Below, piece by piece: positions 37,398 to 46,959 of a DNA stretch of 64,000 nucleotides. The stretch's first letter is position 1. Each line of letters begins with the position of its first letter. The notes below the pieces were generated by a model. That model worked only from the letters and a program-made list of their open reading frames with translations. It did not search any database and had not been told where the DNA came from. A program made the position numbers and the translations under genes. Location of the stretch: NCBI RefSeq assembly GCF_030408755.1, contig NZ_CP047209.1, positions 682,001 through 746,000 of the forward strand, given 5' to 3'. Source of the DNA: Corynebacterium felinum. GTDB taxonomy: Bacteria; Actinomycetota; Actinomycetes; Mycobacteriales; Mycobacteriaceae.

Positions 37398-37767
37398 TCG
37401 TCTCTAGGATTGGGCAATTCACTACATGTCGACAGTGGTTGGGGTGAGTCTGATTCAGGAGGATATTCGCGGTATCGTCACACAATTCAAGCTAAATAAA
37501 ACATGTGAACAAGCTGTGTATAATGGGGGCACTGCTGGGGGTGTTGTGGAAGTAATTTAAATGAAACTTGTAGTCAAAGATCACTTTTAACGGCTAAACT
37601 GAGACCTTACTGAACGTCATCCGAGTTAGCTGCGTGCCAATTGTTGGGTTTGGATTTCAACTTTCTCCGATATTTATTAGTGTGAAATTGGTTCCGTTTT
37701 TAGTTGACTCGTTGTTGAATCGTAAGTCGTTGGTTATTTTCTACAGATCTTTTGGAGTTTCATTCTG

Positions 37768-39660
37768 ATGAAGAAGGCTGTCGGACTGTCTGGCCTCGTA
37801 CTTGTATCTTCGGTTGCATTTTCTGGTCTGAGCTTCGTTGACACCATTTCTCCGGTGCTTGCTTTCGCTCAAGACCCAATAGCAGCTTCTCGTGTGAGCT
37901 CTGTATCTACTGCTAAGACTGCCACACCGAAGTCTCATGCGGGCACTGGTTTTCCAGCCGGTCTCGCAGCTTCGAAGAAGCCTGGGGCGGAAAAGTGGTT
38001 TCCTGCGTACCAAACGCATTTGAAGATTTACAAAGTGCGTAAAGCAATCGCGGATGCTGCTATTAGCTTCTCTGAGGAGGAAGCGCCAGCGACTTGGGAT
38101 GGGCGCAAACATGCCGAGGCTGCTGCCAGTGCATCGGCTGCTCGCGCAGCGATTGCAGTGTTGGCTGCTGAAGATGCAACGGGATATAACACCTCAGTGA
38201 AGGCTCGCAACTTAGATTTGAATCGAGTTGGAGTGGATCCAAAGGTAACTAACGATGCCTTGAGCGTGCTTAATAAGGCGAAGGCTACCTATGAAAAGTT
38301 GCAGGATAAAGGCACTTCGGTGGAGAAAAAGAACCGGCGTGAGTTTGTGCAGCTGTTGACTTACGCAGTTAAGGGGCTTAGTGCTGCGAAAAAGCAATCC
38401 GTTTATGATGTGGATGCGTTTTCAACCTTCGACTGGGGTATTGGGCAGCATCCTTGGCTGAAGCAGTCTTTGATGGATGCCCAAATCACTGAGCAGGATT
38501 TGCAGACTGTCCCTATTTTGGAGTTGGAGTTCCAAAAGGATGGTAAGCAGGCTTTAGCTATTGATCCAGTAGAGCTCTATGAAAATACGATTGCCACGAA
38601 GGCCGCATTAAAGCGTGAGTTCGGCGCTCACGATCTGGTTGACGCGCAGATGATTGATCTGTCTCGTTCGTTGAATAATGCGAAAGATGCGTTGGCTAAG
38701 TCTGACGCCTTGTTGAACGAGGATCTTGAGACCCAAATTTCGGCCAAGAATCTTTTGGAGCAACGTCGGATCTTGGTTGAGCTGCGAGCAGAACGTACTT
38801 CGTTAGAAAAGCAAAAAGAACGATTTGATGCTTTACGCACTTCAAAAAACCAGGACGAGTTGAATCTGGCTATGGCGCGTGCAGAGAACCTTGCTAAGTC
38901 TGCTTCTCAGCTACGTGATCAGGTGGCGCGCGCTGAGCGCCAGGTGCCGTCCGAATCGATGATTGTAGAGGTTGCTCGACCTGCTGAAACTTCTATTGCG
39001 AACACGACTGCTGTGGTTGAGGAGTCGGAGCGTGCGCTTGTTTCGAAGGATCCGGTGAGGACTGAGCACCTTCAGCGTGATCTTGAACAAATCAAGTCTG
39101 AAGTTATTTCAGAGGAACAAGAAGTCGCCGAGCTGAAAGAAACTGGCGCGGTAGTTGAGCTGGATGAGAAGCTTGAAGATCTTGCTCCTTTGGCGGAACG
39201 TGCCGCAGCGCTTTTTGAGGAAATCGAAAAGGTTGAGCCGGCGGCAGCGGAGACAGTTGACATTGATGTGTCGAAGCGTTCGCTGGAATCGAAGCTCGCG
39301 GGGGTTGAAGACTCTGTTGAAAAACTAGCTGAGCACGAGGATGAAGAGCAACGCGATAGGGCATCTACACTCCGTTTAAAGATCGCTGAGCTCAAAACCA
39401 AGATTGCTGCTGCGACCACGCCGGAGGAGATTACTGCATTAGACAGTCAAATTTCTGGTTTGGATGTTTCGGTCGATGAAGCACCTAGCGCTTTTCAGGT
39501 AGAGCCTTTGACCACTCCTCGTACCGATGACAGCGCCGGTATCGTAGGCATTGTTATGGGTGTTTTTGCCGGTATGGTTGGTTTATGGGGCGTTGGTTCG
39601 CTGATTTCTCAGTATGTGATCCCTTTCCTCGCTAAATTCGGACTGAAGCACAAGCCTTAA
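37768..39660 (+). CDS. Secreted coiled-coil surface protein with C-terminal membrane anchor (paralogue 1)
   Basis: 630 residues. Signal peptide (about 1-34, ending ALAFAQ), an N-terminal domain to about residue 260 shared with the protein at 40095 (FPAYQTHLKIYKVRKAI, PATWDGRKHAEAAASASAARAAIAVLAAE, FSTFDWG, TVPILELEF), then some 300 residues of Glu/Ala/Leu-rich predicted coiled coil, and a hydrophobic C-terminal anchor (about 590-625) with a short basic tail. No LPXTG motif. The architecture recalls corynebacterial S-layer protein PS2 and other envelope proteins, but no family is recognised. TTGGAG precedes the ATG. Confidence 0.85.
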   Translation: MKKAVGLSGLVLVSSVAFSGLSFVDTISPVLAFAQDPIAASRVSSVSTAKTATPKSHAGTGFPAGLAASKKPGAEKWFPAYQTHLKIYKVRKAIADAAISFSEEEAPATWDGRKHAEAAASASAARAAIAVLAAEDATGYNTSVKARNLDLNRVGVDPKVTNDALSVLNKAKATYEKLQDKGTSVEKKNRREFVQLLTYAVKGLSAAKKQSVYDVDAFSTFDWGIGQHPWLKQSLMDAQITEQDLQTVPILELEFQKDGKQALAIDPVELYENTIATKAALKREFGAHDLVDAQMIDLSRSLNNAKDALAKSDALLNEDLETQISAKNLLEQRRILVELRAERTSLEKQKERFDALRTSKNQDELNLAMARAENLAKSASQLRDQVARAERQVPSESMIVEVARPAETSIANTTAVVEESERALVSKDPVRTEHLQRDLEQIKSEVISEEQEVAELKETGAVVELDEKLEDLAPLAERAAALFEEIEKVEPAAAETVDIDVSKRSLESKLAGVEDSVEKLAEHEDEEQRDRASTLRLKIAELKTKIAAATTPEEITALDSQISGLDVSVDEAPSAFQVEPLTTPRTDDSAGIVGIVMGVFAGMVGLWGVGSLISQYVIPFLAKFGLKHKP

Positions 39661-40094
39661 CATGAGTATTTAGTTTGGCAGCAAAGCTTTCTAGCCGTTG
39701 ACACACAGGCCTTTTGTGATGTAAAACACAGGATCTCGATTCATAGATCTTCCTAAGTTTTACTCACAGAAGGCTTTAATTTTTATAGGCATATTCAAAG
39801 GAAATTTTTATAACATTCGTACGATGCCCGTATTGCGTTGTTGTCACATTCTGAGAGGGCTTCGTCTCCTCCTTTTTGAAAATTGCTGCAATTTGTTGTT
39901 CTGTTGCTAGTTGGGCGGGGGTAGCTACTTATTTAGACGTATGTAAAAAAGACGATGTAAGACGTCTGATGTGGGGGTAGGATAAGGTATGCCTTATAAA
40001 TTTTAGGAAAGGTTTGTGTAAGTTAACTTTTGGCTATCAATATAGCTACCCCCTGTTTTGTTCCTTTTATTCATATTGGAGAGTTTGATCCCCT
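39661..40094. promoter_or_regulatory. Long repeat-rich upstream region of paralogue 2
   Basis: 434 bp without a gene. An 11-bp inverted repeat GGGGGTAGCTA (39917-39927) / TAGCTACCCCC (40043-40053) encloses three related AGACG-ATGTAA-like direct repeats (39935-39975) and the palindrome ATAAGG-TATG-CCTTAT (39982-39997), which partly resembles a DtxR box. The enclosed segment could form a large hairpin in a leader RNA or hold operators. No promoter can be named with confidence. Confidence 0.5.
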
Positions 40095-41666
40095 ATGAAC
40101 AAGAAGTTCCGTCTGCCTGTTTTAGCTCTTTCAAGCGCTGTTGCTTTTTCCGGAGCAATCGCAGTTCCTGTTGCAGCACCTGCAGTTTTCGCTAATGTTG
40201 CTTTCGCACAAGAAACGGCGAAAGAGTTCCCAGCGAAATTTTTGGTAGGTTCGGCAGAAGAAGCCAAGCCATTTGCTCCGGCTTATCATAGCTATGATGA
40301 GATCGTCCGTGCGCGTGAGCTGATGTTTGAAGCTGCAAAGAAAGCACAGTTTTATCGCTCTGATGTTCCTTTCAGCTGGACGGGACGCGCCCTAGCGGAA
40401 AACGCCTATTATATTGCCCAAGCACGGCTTGCGATTGTGGTTTTGCAGGCTGCTAATTTCGAGGGCGCACGTCAACTTGATCCACAATTGGTTGGTATTG
40501 AAGATGCCACAACCGTCGAAGCCGAAAAAGTGGTTAATGCAGCATTTGCACACTATAACGGTACGGGAGCAAATGAAAAGGCCGTACATAACCTCGTAAA
40601 TGCTGGTCGTACGGGAATCAATGCATTCAAGAGTAAGAATAACTACCGTGAGACTAACGCTTTTGCTGTGATCGACTGGGGTACGACTGAGCAAGAAAAG
40701 ATCCAAGCTAATGGTAGTTACCAAGCTTTGCTGACGAATATTGACGTGGTGACTGTCCCGTTTGATGCTGCTCAACCAACAAAGCATCTCGATCTTGAAG
40801 TAGAGAAGACCAAAGCTGCTAAGACGAAGGAAAACTTGGTCGCAGCGAATGGTCCGTTGGAACCTGTTCTAGAGAACTACGCTGATGTAGCCAAGCCTGT
40901 CAACGATGTTGCTGCAGAAGCAAAGTCCATCACTGACCAAGCCGATGCTATCGCCAAGCGAATCAACGCGAAGGCAGAAGAGATCAAGGCTCTGCGCGAA
41001 AAGATTGCCGCAGTGGAGGCCGCAATGACCACTGCAAACGAAAGCAAAGATATTGCAGCTGCCAAGGCGCAAAAGACCCCTGCCGATGAAGCACTTGCCC
41101 AAGCAAAGCAGCTGAAGCAAGAACTCGACACCCTCCAAGCGCAGCACACGGCTGAAGAGGAAAAGAAGAAGCAGGAAGAGGCCAATAAGCAGCAGGAAGA
41201 GGCCAAGAAGCAGCAGGAGGCGGAAGCCAAGAAGGCGCTAGAGGCAAAGAAGCAGCAGGTGGAAGCGAAGAAGAAGGAAGCGGAAACTCTGGCTGCTGCT
41301 GCACTGGCCAAGGTTGAAGGAAACACCTCCGCTGAAGCTGAGGCGTATAAGAAGAAGGTAGAAGCACTCAAGGCAAAGATTGCTGAGGAAGCTGCAAAAC
41401 TTCCGAATGCGTCCACTGTTGAGGCACTCACCCCAATTGAAGAGGCACTTTCTACTTTGGTAGCAGAGGCAAAGAAGTTGGGTGGTGAAGCTCCTGAAAA
41501 GAAGGATGAAAGCACCCCACAGGATAAGAAGGGGCTAAGCCCAGCAGCAATCGCAGGAATTGTCGTTGGTGCGATCGCACTGGTGGCGGCAGTAATTGCC
41601 GCAGCTTTCCCAACATTGGCAAAGTTTGTGCCAGGTCTTGCGCGATTCAACCCAGCTGGTCGCTAA
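40095..41666 (+). CDS. Secreted coiled-coil surface protein with C-terminal membrane anchor (paralogue 2)
   Basis: 523 residues. Signal peptide to about residue 37 (NVAFAQ), N-terminal domain (about 50-240) related to paralogue 1 (FAPAYHSYDEIVRARELM, FSWTGRALAENAYYIAQARLAIVVLQAA, FAVIDWG, VVTVPFD), a highly charged Lys/Glu/Gln/Ala coiled coil (about 270-450) with runs like EEAKKQQEAEAKK, then a C-terminal hydrophobic anchor (PAAIAGIVVGAIALVAAVIAA) and a short tail. No sortase motif. Separate from paralogue 1 by 434 bp with its own regulation; ends at a strong terminator. Function unknown. Confidence 0.85.
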   Translation: MNKKFRLPVLALSSAVAFSGAIAVPVAAPAVFANVAFAQETAKEFPAKFLVGSAEEAKPFAPAYHSYDEIVRARELMFEAAKKAQFYRSDVPFSWTGRALAENAYYIAQARLAIVVLQAANFEGARQLDPQLVGIEDATTVEAEKVVNAAFAHYNGTGANEKAVHNLVNAGRTGINAFKSKNNYRETNAFAVIDWGTTEQEKIQANGSYQALLTNIDVVTVPFDAAQPTKHLDLEVEKTKAAKTKENLVAANGPLEPVLENYADVAKPVNDVAAEAKSITDQADAIAKRINAKAEEIKALREKIAAVEAAMTTANESKDIAAAKAQKTPADEALAQAKQLKQELDTLQAQHTAEEEKKKQEEANKQQEEAKKQQEAEAKKALEAKKQQVEAKKKEAETLAAAALAKVEGNTSAEAEAYKKKVEALKAKIAEEAAKLPNASTVEALTPIEEALSTLVAEAKKLGGEAPEKKDESTPQDKKGLSPAAIAGIVVGAIALVAAVIAAAFPTLAKFVPGLARFNPAGR

Positions 41667-41675
41667 CAATAGATA

Positions 41676-41724
41676 AAAAATAGTGGCTGGTTCAGAGGAA
41701 AATTCTGAACCAGCCACTATTTTT
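41676..41724. terminator. Bidirectional terminator
   Basis: Perfect 21-bp stem (41676-41696 / 41704-41724) with A-run on the left and T-run on the right, between convergent genes. Confidence 0.92.
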
Positions 41725-41733
41725 GTGCGCAGT

Positions 41734-43263
41734 TTAGGTGAGGAAATCGATGCCGCGGATTTCCACCGGTTGATTCGGTGCGTGCACCCGAACATTCGTA
41801 ATCGTTGCGTCCTGGGCATTGTCAGGAAGTGTCATACGGATAGTGCCGAGAGTATACGCGCCGTTCTCAAATTGAGTTTTGCGGCTTATCAGTGCTGGGT
41901 GAGCAGGATCAAGGGGCAGATTGAGCACCACGCCATTATCTAACGTGAGAGAAATAGTGACTTCAGTAGGGCTCTCATGTGTTCCCGAAGGGGCAAGGTG
42001 GATAGCCATGGACTTTGCCGAAGTAATGGAAGTGTCAACGGACGCTTCCTTCAGCACAGAGACTTCAGTGAGGATTTGTACGACACCGTCTTCAGGTTCG
42101 GTACATGGGTTGTCCATTTTCACAGGGTTCATGGGGTCAGCATGGCGGCATACAGAACCTAATTGCTGGGCAGACAGGTGCTGATGCGGTGCATGGGTAG
42201 CGGCAAGCCAACGCACATCAACGCCGGCGAGTTGAGCAGGCAGCTCCGAGTCGGAGTGGATTGGAAGTTCGGTGTCCATACCCCGAACGGTTGCGTTGAA
42301 CCAATCGGTGGCCACTGTTGACATGATGCGTTCGTGTTCAGCTGCATCCGGGCAGTCCATTTCATCGCAGCCGATGCGGTCGTCTTTCCCGTTGCGGTTA
42401 ATAAGCATATGTCCTAAGCCTGGTACCTGGGTCACCAGTGCAGGTTGGGTACGCTCCTGATCGAGGTAGTGTCCGATCCACAGGTTTGCAGAAGGACCCA
42501 CATCGGAATCGGCATCGCCGACCATGGCAAGGTAGGCAATATCGGATGGCTGAGGGCTGATTTCTTCAAGCTCAACGGTGTCGTAGGCGGGGCCATAGGC
42601 GAAAACCGAACGGAGGTTGCCTGCACCGAACGTTTCCGCAGCTGTTTCAACAACTGTTCCGGAGCGCGAATGAGCGAAAAGTCCCACCTTTGTCAGATCC
42701 ACGGAATCGGCAGGGAACTGGTCAACGAGTGTGGTAACAGACTGTTTCCACAGTGCATTTTGGTTATAGGGCTCAGTTGTGTCAGCGCCGCTAAAGATCC
42801 CGCCGAGATCTGGGATAACCGTGGCATAGCCTTGGGCAGCGAAGGCCTCACCAAGGTAAATCATGCCGTGGTCGTAGCGGTTTTCTTTCTCCCCTTCGGC
42901 GCACGGGTAAGCGAAGTTATAATCCCCGCAGTTAGGGGCGCGAAGATGGCTCATGACGATCAGGGGCGCAGGGCCATTGCTGTTGGTGGGGGTGATCAGG
43001 ACTCCGCGTAAGGGAGCACGGTATTGTCCGTCTTCGACATTTCCCAAGTCCACTTCGGTTATCGTGGCAGTTCCTTGATCGTTGGTGCGAGTGACTTTCG
43101 GCGCAAGGGGACGATTGGGGTCTGCGTGAGGCCCATCGGCGACTTCAACGTGGGAGGTAGTAGCTGGTTGATCAGGTTGTGTGTCGTTGCTGTTGCTGCA
43201 GGCACCCAGAGTCAATGCTGCTGATGCCACAAGTGCGACAAAAACGTTTCTTTTCACAGTCAT
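41734..43263 (-). CDS. Alpha/beta hydrolase lipoprotein
   Basis: 509 residues. Lipobox LTLGAC (Cys22). The hydrolase domain (about 70-330) has the nucleophile elbow GLFAHSRSG (Ser199), an early PLIVMSHLRAPNCGDY strand-loop and GLGHM as a likely catalytic His region. The last 110 residues form an extra beta-rich domain (VTISLTLDNGVVLNLPLDP). The closest resemblance is to dienelactone-hydrolase and PAF-acetylhydrolase-like enzymes; the substrate is unknown. It is probably anchored to the outer face of the membrane. Overlap in the codons at 41734 with the terminator is minimal. Confidence 0.85.
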   Translation of the reverse strand: MTVKRNVFVALVASAALTLGACSNSNDTQPDQPATTSHVEVADGPHADPNRPLAPKVTRTNDQGTATITEVDLGNVEDGQYRAPLRGVLITPTNSNGPAPLIVMSHLRAPNCGDYNFAYPCAEGEKENRYDHGMIYLGEAFAAQGYATVIPDLGGIFSGADTTEPYNQNALWKQSVTTLVDQFPADSVDLTKVGLFAHSRSGTVVETAAETFGAGNLRSVFAYGPAYDTVELEEISPQPSDIAYLAMVGDADSDVGPSANLWIGHYLDQERTQPALVTQVPGLGHMLINRNGKDDRIGCDEMDCPDAAEHERIMSTVATDWFNATVRGMDTELPIHSDSELPAQLAGVDVRWLAATHAPHQHLSAQQLGSVCRHADPMNPVKMDNPCTEPEDGVVQILTEVSVLKEASVDTSITSAKSMAIHLAPSGTHESPTEVTISLTLDNGVVLNLPLDPAHPALISRKTQFENGAYTLGTIRMTLPDNAQDATITNVRVHAPNQPVEIRGIDFLT

Positions 43264-43597
43264 TCCACCAGTCTAGGTCAGGTTGGAAAGTGAAGGCGGG
43301 TGTGGCAATGGGATGAAAGTGTGAAGCATGAGGCGACATAGTGGTGGTTGTGTGCGTGGAAAAGTGGTGTTTTCGTGCGAAAATTTTGAGTTTTGCTTCA
43401 CTTTTGTGTGCGATATTTGCCACAGTTACATGCGTTGATGATCCTGCACGCATCTGTGTGCTGTTTGTGTGCGGTGGCTCCGACCAGCAAAAATTTCCGA
43501 TCGGGCACATTTGGGGCTGCAATTACGCGAAAAACGGGCGTAAAATAACTTAAAACAACTCCTGCGAAGCTGCGGTTTTTACCCTAGATTCATAAGT
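43264..43597. other. Divergent promoter region before the transcarboxylase operon
   Basis: 334 bp, no gene. It contains several GCGAAAA/TTTTGC-like stretches (43370-43420, 43520-43540) that might be regulator half-sites, but no known consensus is matched. The -10 box of the operon lies at 43585. Confidence 0.45.
43585..43590 (+). promoter_or_regulatory. -10 box of the transcarboxylase operon (leaderless)
   Basis: TAGATT seven bases before the ATG at 43598, no Shine-Dalgarno sequence between. Confidence 0.5.
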
Positions 43598-45079
43598 ATG
43601 AGTCCTAAAAACATTGGAGTGACTGAGGTTGCACTCCGCGATGCGCATCAAAGCTTGTTCGCGACGCGCATGGCCATGGAAGACATGGTTGACGCGTGTG
43701 ACGACATCGATAAAGCCGGCTTTTGGTCGATCGAATGCTGGGGTGGCGCCACTTTCGACGCCTGCATTCGTTTCCTCAATGAGGATCCGTGGAAGAGACT
43801 GCGCACCTTCCGCGAACTTATGCCCAATTCTCGGTTGCAAATGCTGCTGCGTGGCCAGAACTTGTTGGGCTACCGCCACTACGAAGACACTGTGGTGGAT
43901 AAGTTTGTAGAAAAGTCTAAAGAAAATGGCATGGATGTTTTCCGTGTCTTTGACGCGCTGAATGATCCGCGCAACCTTGAACGTGCCATGCAGGCAGTGA
44001 AAAAGGTGGATGGGCATGCGCAGGGTACGATCTGCTACACCGTATCCCCGCTTCACGACGTCGAAGGCTACATCAAGCAAGCCGGACAGCTCCTTGACAT
44101 GGGCGCTGATTCGATCGCGTTGAAAGATATGGCGGCATTGCTCAAACCCCAACCAGCCTATGACATTGTTCGTGGCATCAAAGAAACCTACGGCGAAGAC
44201 ACTCAGATTAATGTCCATTGTCATTCCACCACAGGCGTGACTCTTGTGACCTTGATGAAAGCCATTGAGGCGGGAGCCGATGTGGTCGATACTGCTATTT
44301 CTTCACTGTCACTAGGCCCTGGACATAACCCCACTGAATCTTTGGTGGAAATGCTTGAGGGAACCAACTACACCACCGATCTGGATATGGATCGTTTGAT
44401 CAATATTCGTGATCACTTTAAGAAGGTCCGTCCAAAGTACAAGGAATTTGAGTCGAAGACTCTTGTTGATACCAACATTTTCTTGTCCCAAATCCCTGGC
44501 GGCATGCTGTCAAATATGGAATCGCAGTTGAATGCACAAGGCGCAGGTGACCGTATTGATGAGGTGATGGCTGAGGTTCCGCGCGTGCGCAAAGACGCAG
44601 GCTACCCACCATTGGTCACGCCATCTTCCCAGATTGTGGGAACTCAGGCTGTGTTCAATGTGCTGATGGGGCGCTACAAGGTAATGACTGCGGAATTTGC
44701 TGATCTCATGCTCGGCTACTACGGCGAGTGCATTGGCGAGCGTGACCCTGAGCTGATTAAGCAGGCGGAAAAGCAGACGAAGAAGGAAGCAATCACCTGC
44801 CGTCCGGCTGATCTTCTTGCCCCTGAATGGGAGGAGTTGCGTGCGCAAGCTGAGGCACTTGAAGGTTTCGATGGCACGGATGAAGATGTGCTGACAAATG
44901 CGCTGTTCCCAGGTGTTGCGCCTGGTTTCTTCACGACTCGACATGAAGGCCCGAAGAATGTGGGTACAGATCCTGCGTTGGTGAAGAAGCGCGAGAATGA
45001 GCCCGTGCTTGAACCCATCACCTACAAAGTCACTGTTGGCGGACGCACCCAAACCGTGCGTGTAGAGCCCGCCGAATAA
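43598..45079 (+). CDS. Methylmalonyl-CoA carboxytransferase 5S subunit
   Basis: 493 residues. Carboxylates pyruvate to oxaloacetate using carboxybiotin on the 1.3S subunit. HMGL-like TIM barrel with RDAHQSLFATR at the start, the carbamylated metal-bridging lysine in ALKDMA (K176), and metal ligands H207 and H209 (VHCHSTTG), followed by the PYC_OADA-type conserved domain. There is no fused biotin carboxylase, and the length fits the Propionibacterium 5S subunit or a pyruvate/oxaloacetate carboxylase B subunit. The operon partners make the transcarboxylase reading the better one. The 12S gene follows after 15 bp. Confidence 0.9.
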   Translation: MSPKNIGVTEVALRDAHQSLFATRMAMEDMVDACDDIDKAGFWSIECWGGATFDACIRFLNEDPWKRLRTFRELMPNSRLQMLLRGQNLLGYRHYEDTVVDKFVEKSKENGMDVFRVFDALNDPRNLERAMQAVKKVDGHAQGTICYTVSPLHDVEGYIKQAGQLLDMGADSIALKDMAALLKPQPAYDIVRGIKETYGEDTQINVHCHSTTGVTLVTLMKAIEAGADVVDTAISSLSLGPGHNPTESLVEMLEGTNYTTDLDMDRLINIRDHFKKVRPKYKEFESKTLVDTNIFLSQIPGGMLSNMESQLNAQGAGDRIDEVMAEVPRVRKDAGYPPLVTPSSQIVGTQAVFNVLMGRYKVMTAEFADLMLGYYGECIGERDPELIKQAEKQTKKEAITCRPADLLAPEWEELRAQAEALEGFDGTDEDVLTNALFPGVAPGFFTTRHEGPKNVGTDPALVKKRENEPVLEPITYKVTVGGRTQTVRVEPAE

Positions 45080-45094
45080 AAGGAGTAACTGACC

Positions 45095-46651
45095 ATGGCT
45101 CAAGAGAAAACAATGCAGCGTCGACTCGAAGAACTGGCTGCCGCACGCGAAAAAGTCAGTCTTGGCGGCGGCGTCGACAAGCTTGAAAAGCAGCATAAGA
45201 AAGGGAAGTTGACCGCGCGTGAACGCATCGATCTGCTTCTCGACGCCGGAACCTTCCACGAAACCGGCATGTTCGCCACTCACCGCACCACCCACTTCGG
45301 CATGGATACCGCAATTGCGCCTGCCGACGGCGTGGTCACCGGCTCCGGTGCAGTGTTCGGACGCCCCTTACACATTGCCTCCCAGGACTTCACCGTGATG
45401 GGTGGCTCCGCCGGTGAAACGCAGTCCAATAAAGTGGCCGCCATGATGCAAGCATCCGCCACTACCGGCACCCCTTTCGTTTTTATTAACGATTCCGGCG
45501 GTGCGCGCGTGCAGGAAGGCATCGATTCTCTTTCTGGTTACGGCAAAGTGTTCTACCACAACGTGCTGCTGTCGGGTTTGGTGCCGCAAATTTCGATCAT
45601 CGCAGGGCCTTGCGCGGGTGGTGCCGCGTATTCGCCAGCCTTGACTGACTTCATCATTCAAACCCGCCAAGCCAACATGTTCATCACGGGACCTGGCGTG
45701 ATCAAGTCTGTCACCGGCGAAGACGTTAGCAGCGACCAACTTGGCGGCGCAGATGCGCACATGATGAAAGCCGGCAATATTCACTTCGTTGCTGATAACG
45801 ACGAGCACGCAATCCTCATTGCCCAGAAATTGCTCAGTTTTCTTCCGCAAAACAACACCGAAGAACCGCCGATTGTTGATCCCGACCCAGTGGTCGAACC
45901 GGACCCGGTGTTGCGCGACATCGTGCCAGTTGACGGTAAGAAGGGCTATGACGTGCGCGAAGTGATCGCACGATTGGTTGACCGCGGTGACTTCCTTGAA
46001 GTCCAAGCTGGGTATGCACAATCCCTCGTGGTTGGTTTCGGCCGCATCGTCGGCCGCACCGTCGGTATCGTGGCAAACCAGCCTAACGTGATGTCGGGTG
46101 TGCTGGATATCAACTCCTCGGATAAGGGCGCGCAGTTTATTCGATTCTGCAACGCTTTCAACATCCCACTACTGACCTTGGTAGATGTGCCCGGCTTCAT
46201 GCCAGGTGTGGCTCAAGAACATGGTGGCATTATTCGCCACGGTGCGAAAATGCTCTACGCCTACTCTTCGGCTTCTGTTCCGATGATTACGATCGAACTG
46301 CGTAAATCCTATGGTGGTGCGCATCTTGCAATGTGCTCGAAAGATCTTGGGGCTGACCGCGTGTATGCGTGGCCGACCGCTGAAATCGCAGTGATGGGTG
46401 CCGAAGGTGCCGTTAATGTGGTGTTCCGCAAGGAAATTGAAGAAGCCGATGATCCAGACGCAAAGAGGGAAGAGCTGATTCAAACCTACAAGGATACTTT
46501 CTCCACCCCATTCATGGCAGCTGCGCGTGGGCTTGTTGACGATATCATCGACCCAGCTGAAACCCGTCAGCACATAGCCAACGCTTTGGAGATTCTTGCC
46601 AATAAGCGTGTCACTAGGCCAAGTAAAAAGCACGGCCTCATGCCGGTGTAA
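45095..46651 (+). CDS. Methylmalonyl-CoA carboxytransferase 12S subunit
   Basis: 518 residues, the usual length of acyl-CoA carboxyltransferase beta chains. Two crotonase-like halves with the oxyanion-hole glycines GPCAGGAAYSPAL and SYGGAHLAM. It transfers CO2 from methylmalonyl-CoA to biotin, leaving propionyl-CoA. Close relatives are PccB/MmdA; the assignment to transcarboxylase comes from the surrounding 5S and 1.3S genes. AAAAGGAG precedes the ATG. Confidence 0.92.
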   Translation: MAQEKTMQRRLEELAAAREKVSLGGGVDKLEKQHKKGKLTARERIDLLLDAGTFHETGMFATHRTTHFGMDTAIAPADGVVTGSGAVFGRPLHIASQDFTVMGGSAGETQSNKVAAMMQASATTGTPFVFINDSGGARVQEGIDSLSGYGKVFYHNVLLSGLVPQISIIAGPCAGGAAYSPALTDFIIQTRQANMFITGPGVIKSVTGEDVSSDQLGGADAHMMKAGNIHFVADNDEHAILIAQKLLSFLPQNNTEEPPIVDPDPVVEPDPVLRDIVPVDGKKGYDVREVIARLVDRGDFLEVQAGYAQSLVVGFGRIVGRTVGIVANQPNVMSGVLDINSSDKGAQFIRFCNAFNIPLLTLVDVPGFMPGVAQEHGGIIRHGAKMLYAYSSASVPMITIELRKSYGGAHLAMCSKDLGADRVYAWPTAEIAVMGAEGAVNVVFRKEIEEADDPDAKREELIQTYKDTFSTPFMAAARGLVDDIIDPAETRQHIANALEILANKRVTRPSKKHGLMPV

Positions 46652-46672
46652 CCAGAAAAGGACAACACTTTC

Positions 46673-46933
46673 ATGAGTGAAGTAACTAATGCCGAACTGG
46701 CCACACTCGTCACTGAATTAAGCGCCAGGCTAGAAGCTGCCGAAGCTGAAATCGCTGAACTGCGCCGTCGATCTGATGCATCTATCCCTGAGGATGTCAT
46801 TATTGCGATCTCGGCTGCGGTGAGTGCGTTCCTAGGAAATAAGGGGCGAGTGAAAGCTGTGAGCTATTCCCGCCACCGTACGTGGGCCGCTCAGGGGCGC
46901 CAAACTGTCCAGCAACGCAAACTCAGCCGGTAA
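46673..46933 (+). CDS. Small accessory subunit of the transcarboxylase
   Basis: 86 residues. An N-terminal coiled coil (ELATLVTELSARLEAAEAEIAELRRR) is followed by EDVIIAISAAVSAFLGNKGRVK and a basic end with SRHRTWAAQGRQ, a pattern also found in small proteins encoded between 12S and 1.3S genes in propionibacteria and in epsilon-like carboxylase subunits. It may tie subunits together (inference). Lies 21 bp after the 12S gene and 26 bp before the carrier gene. Confidence 0.75.
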   Translation: MSEVTNAELATLVTELSARLEAAEAEIAELRRRSDASIPEDVIIAISAAVSAFLGNKGRVKAVSYSRHRTWAAQGRQTVQQRKLSR

Positions 46934-46959
46934 CGGCTTATCAAAATTGAGGAATACAC

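Noticed and set aside
41150..41280. Purine-rich repeat block (AAGCAGCAGGAAGAGGCC-like) as a DNA repeat element
   Set aside because: It encodes the Lys/Gln/Glu coiled coil in frame and is explained by the protein repeat.
40877..41650. 257-codon minus-strand frame opposite the second coiled-coil protein
   Set aside because: Low-complexity Ser/Ala/Phe translation is the antisense of Lys/Glu/Ala codons; no start signal.
43370..43540. RamB or similar carbon-metabolism operator before the transcarboxylase operon
   Set aside because: The TTTGC-like pieces do not reach the known consensus closely enough to call.
45095..46651. Reading the 12S gene as propionyl-CoA carboxylase beta chain (PccB)
   Set aside because: The 5S and 1.3S genes in the same operon and the lack of a biotin carboxylase favour transcarboxylase, although PccB cannot be excluded from this protein alone.
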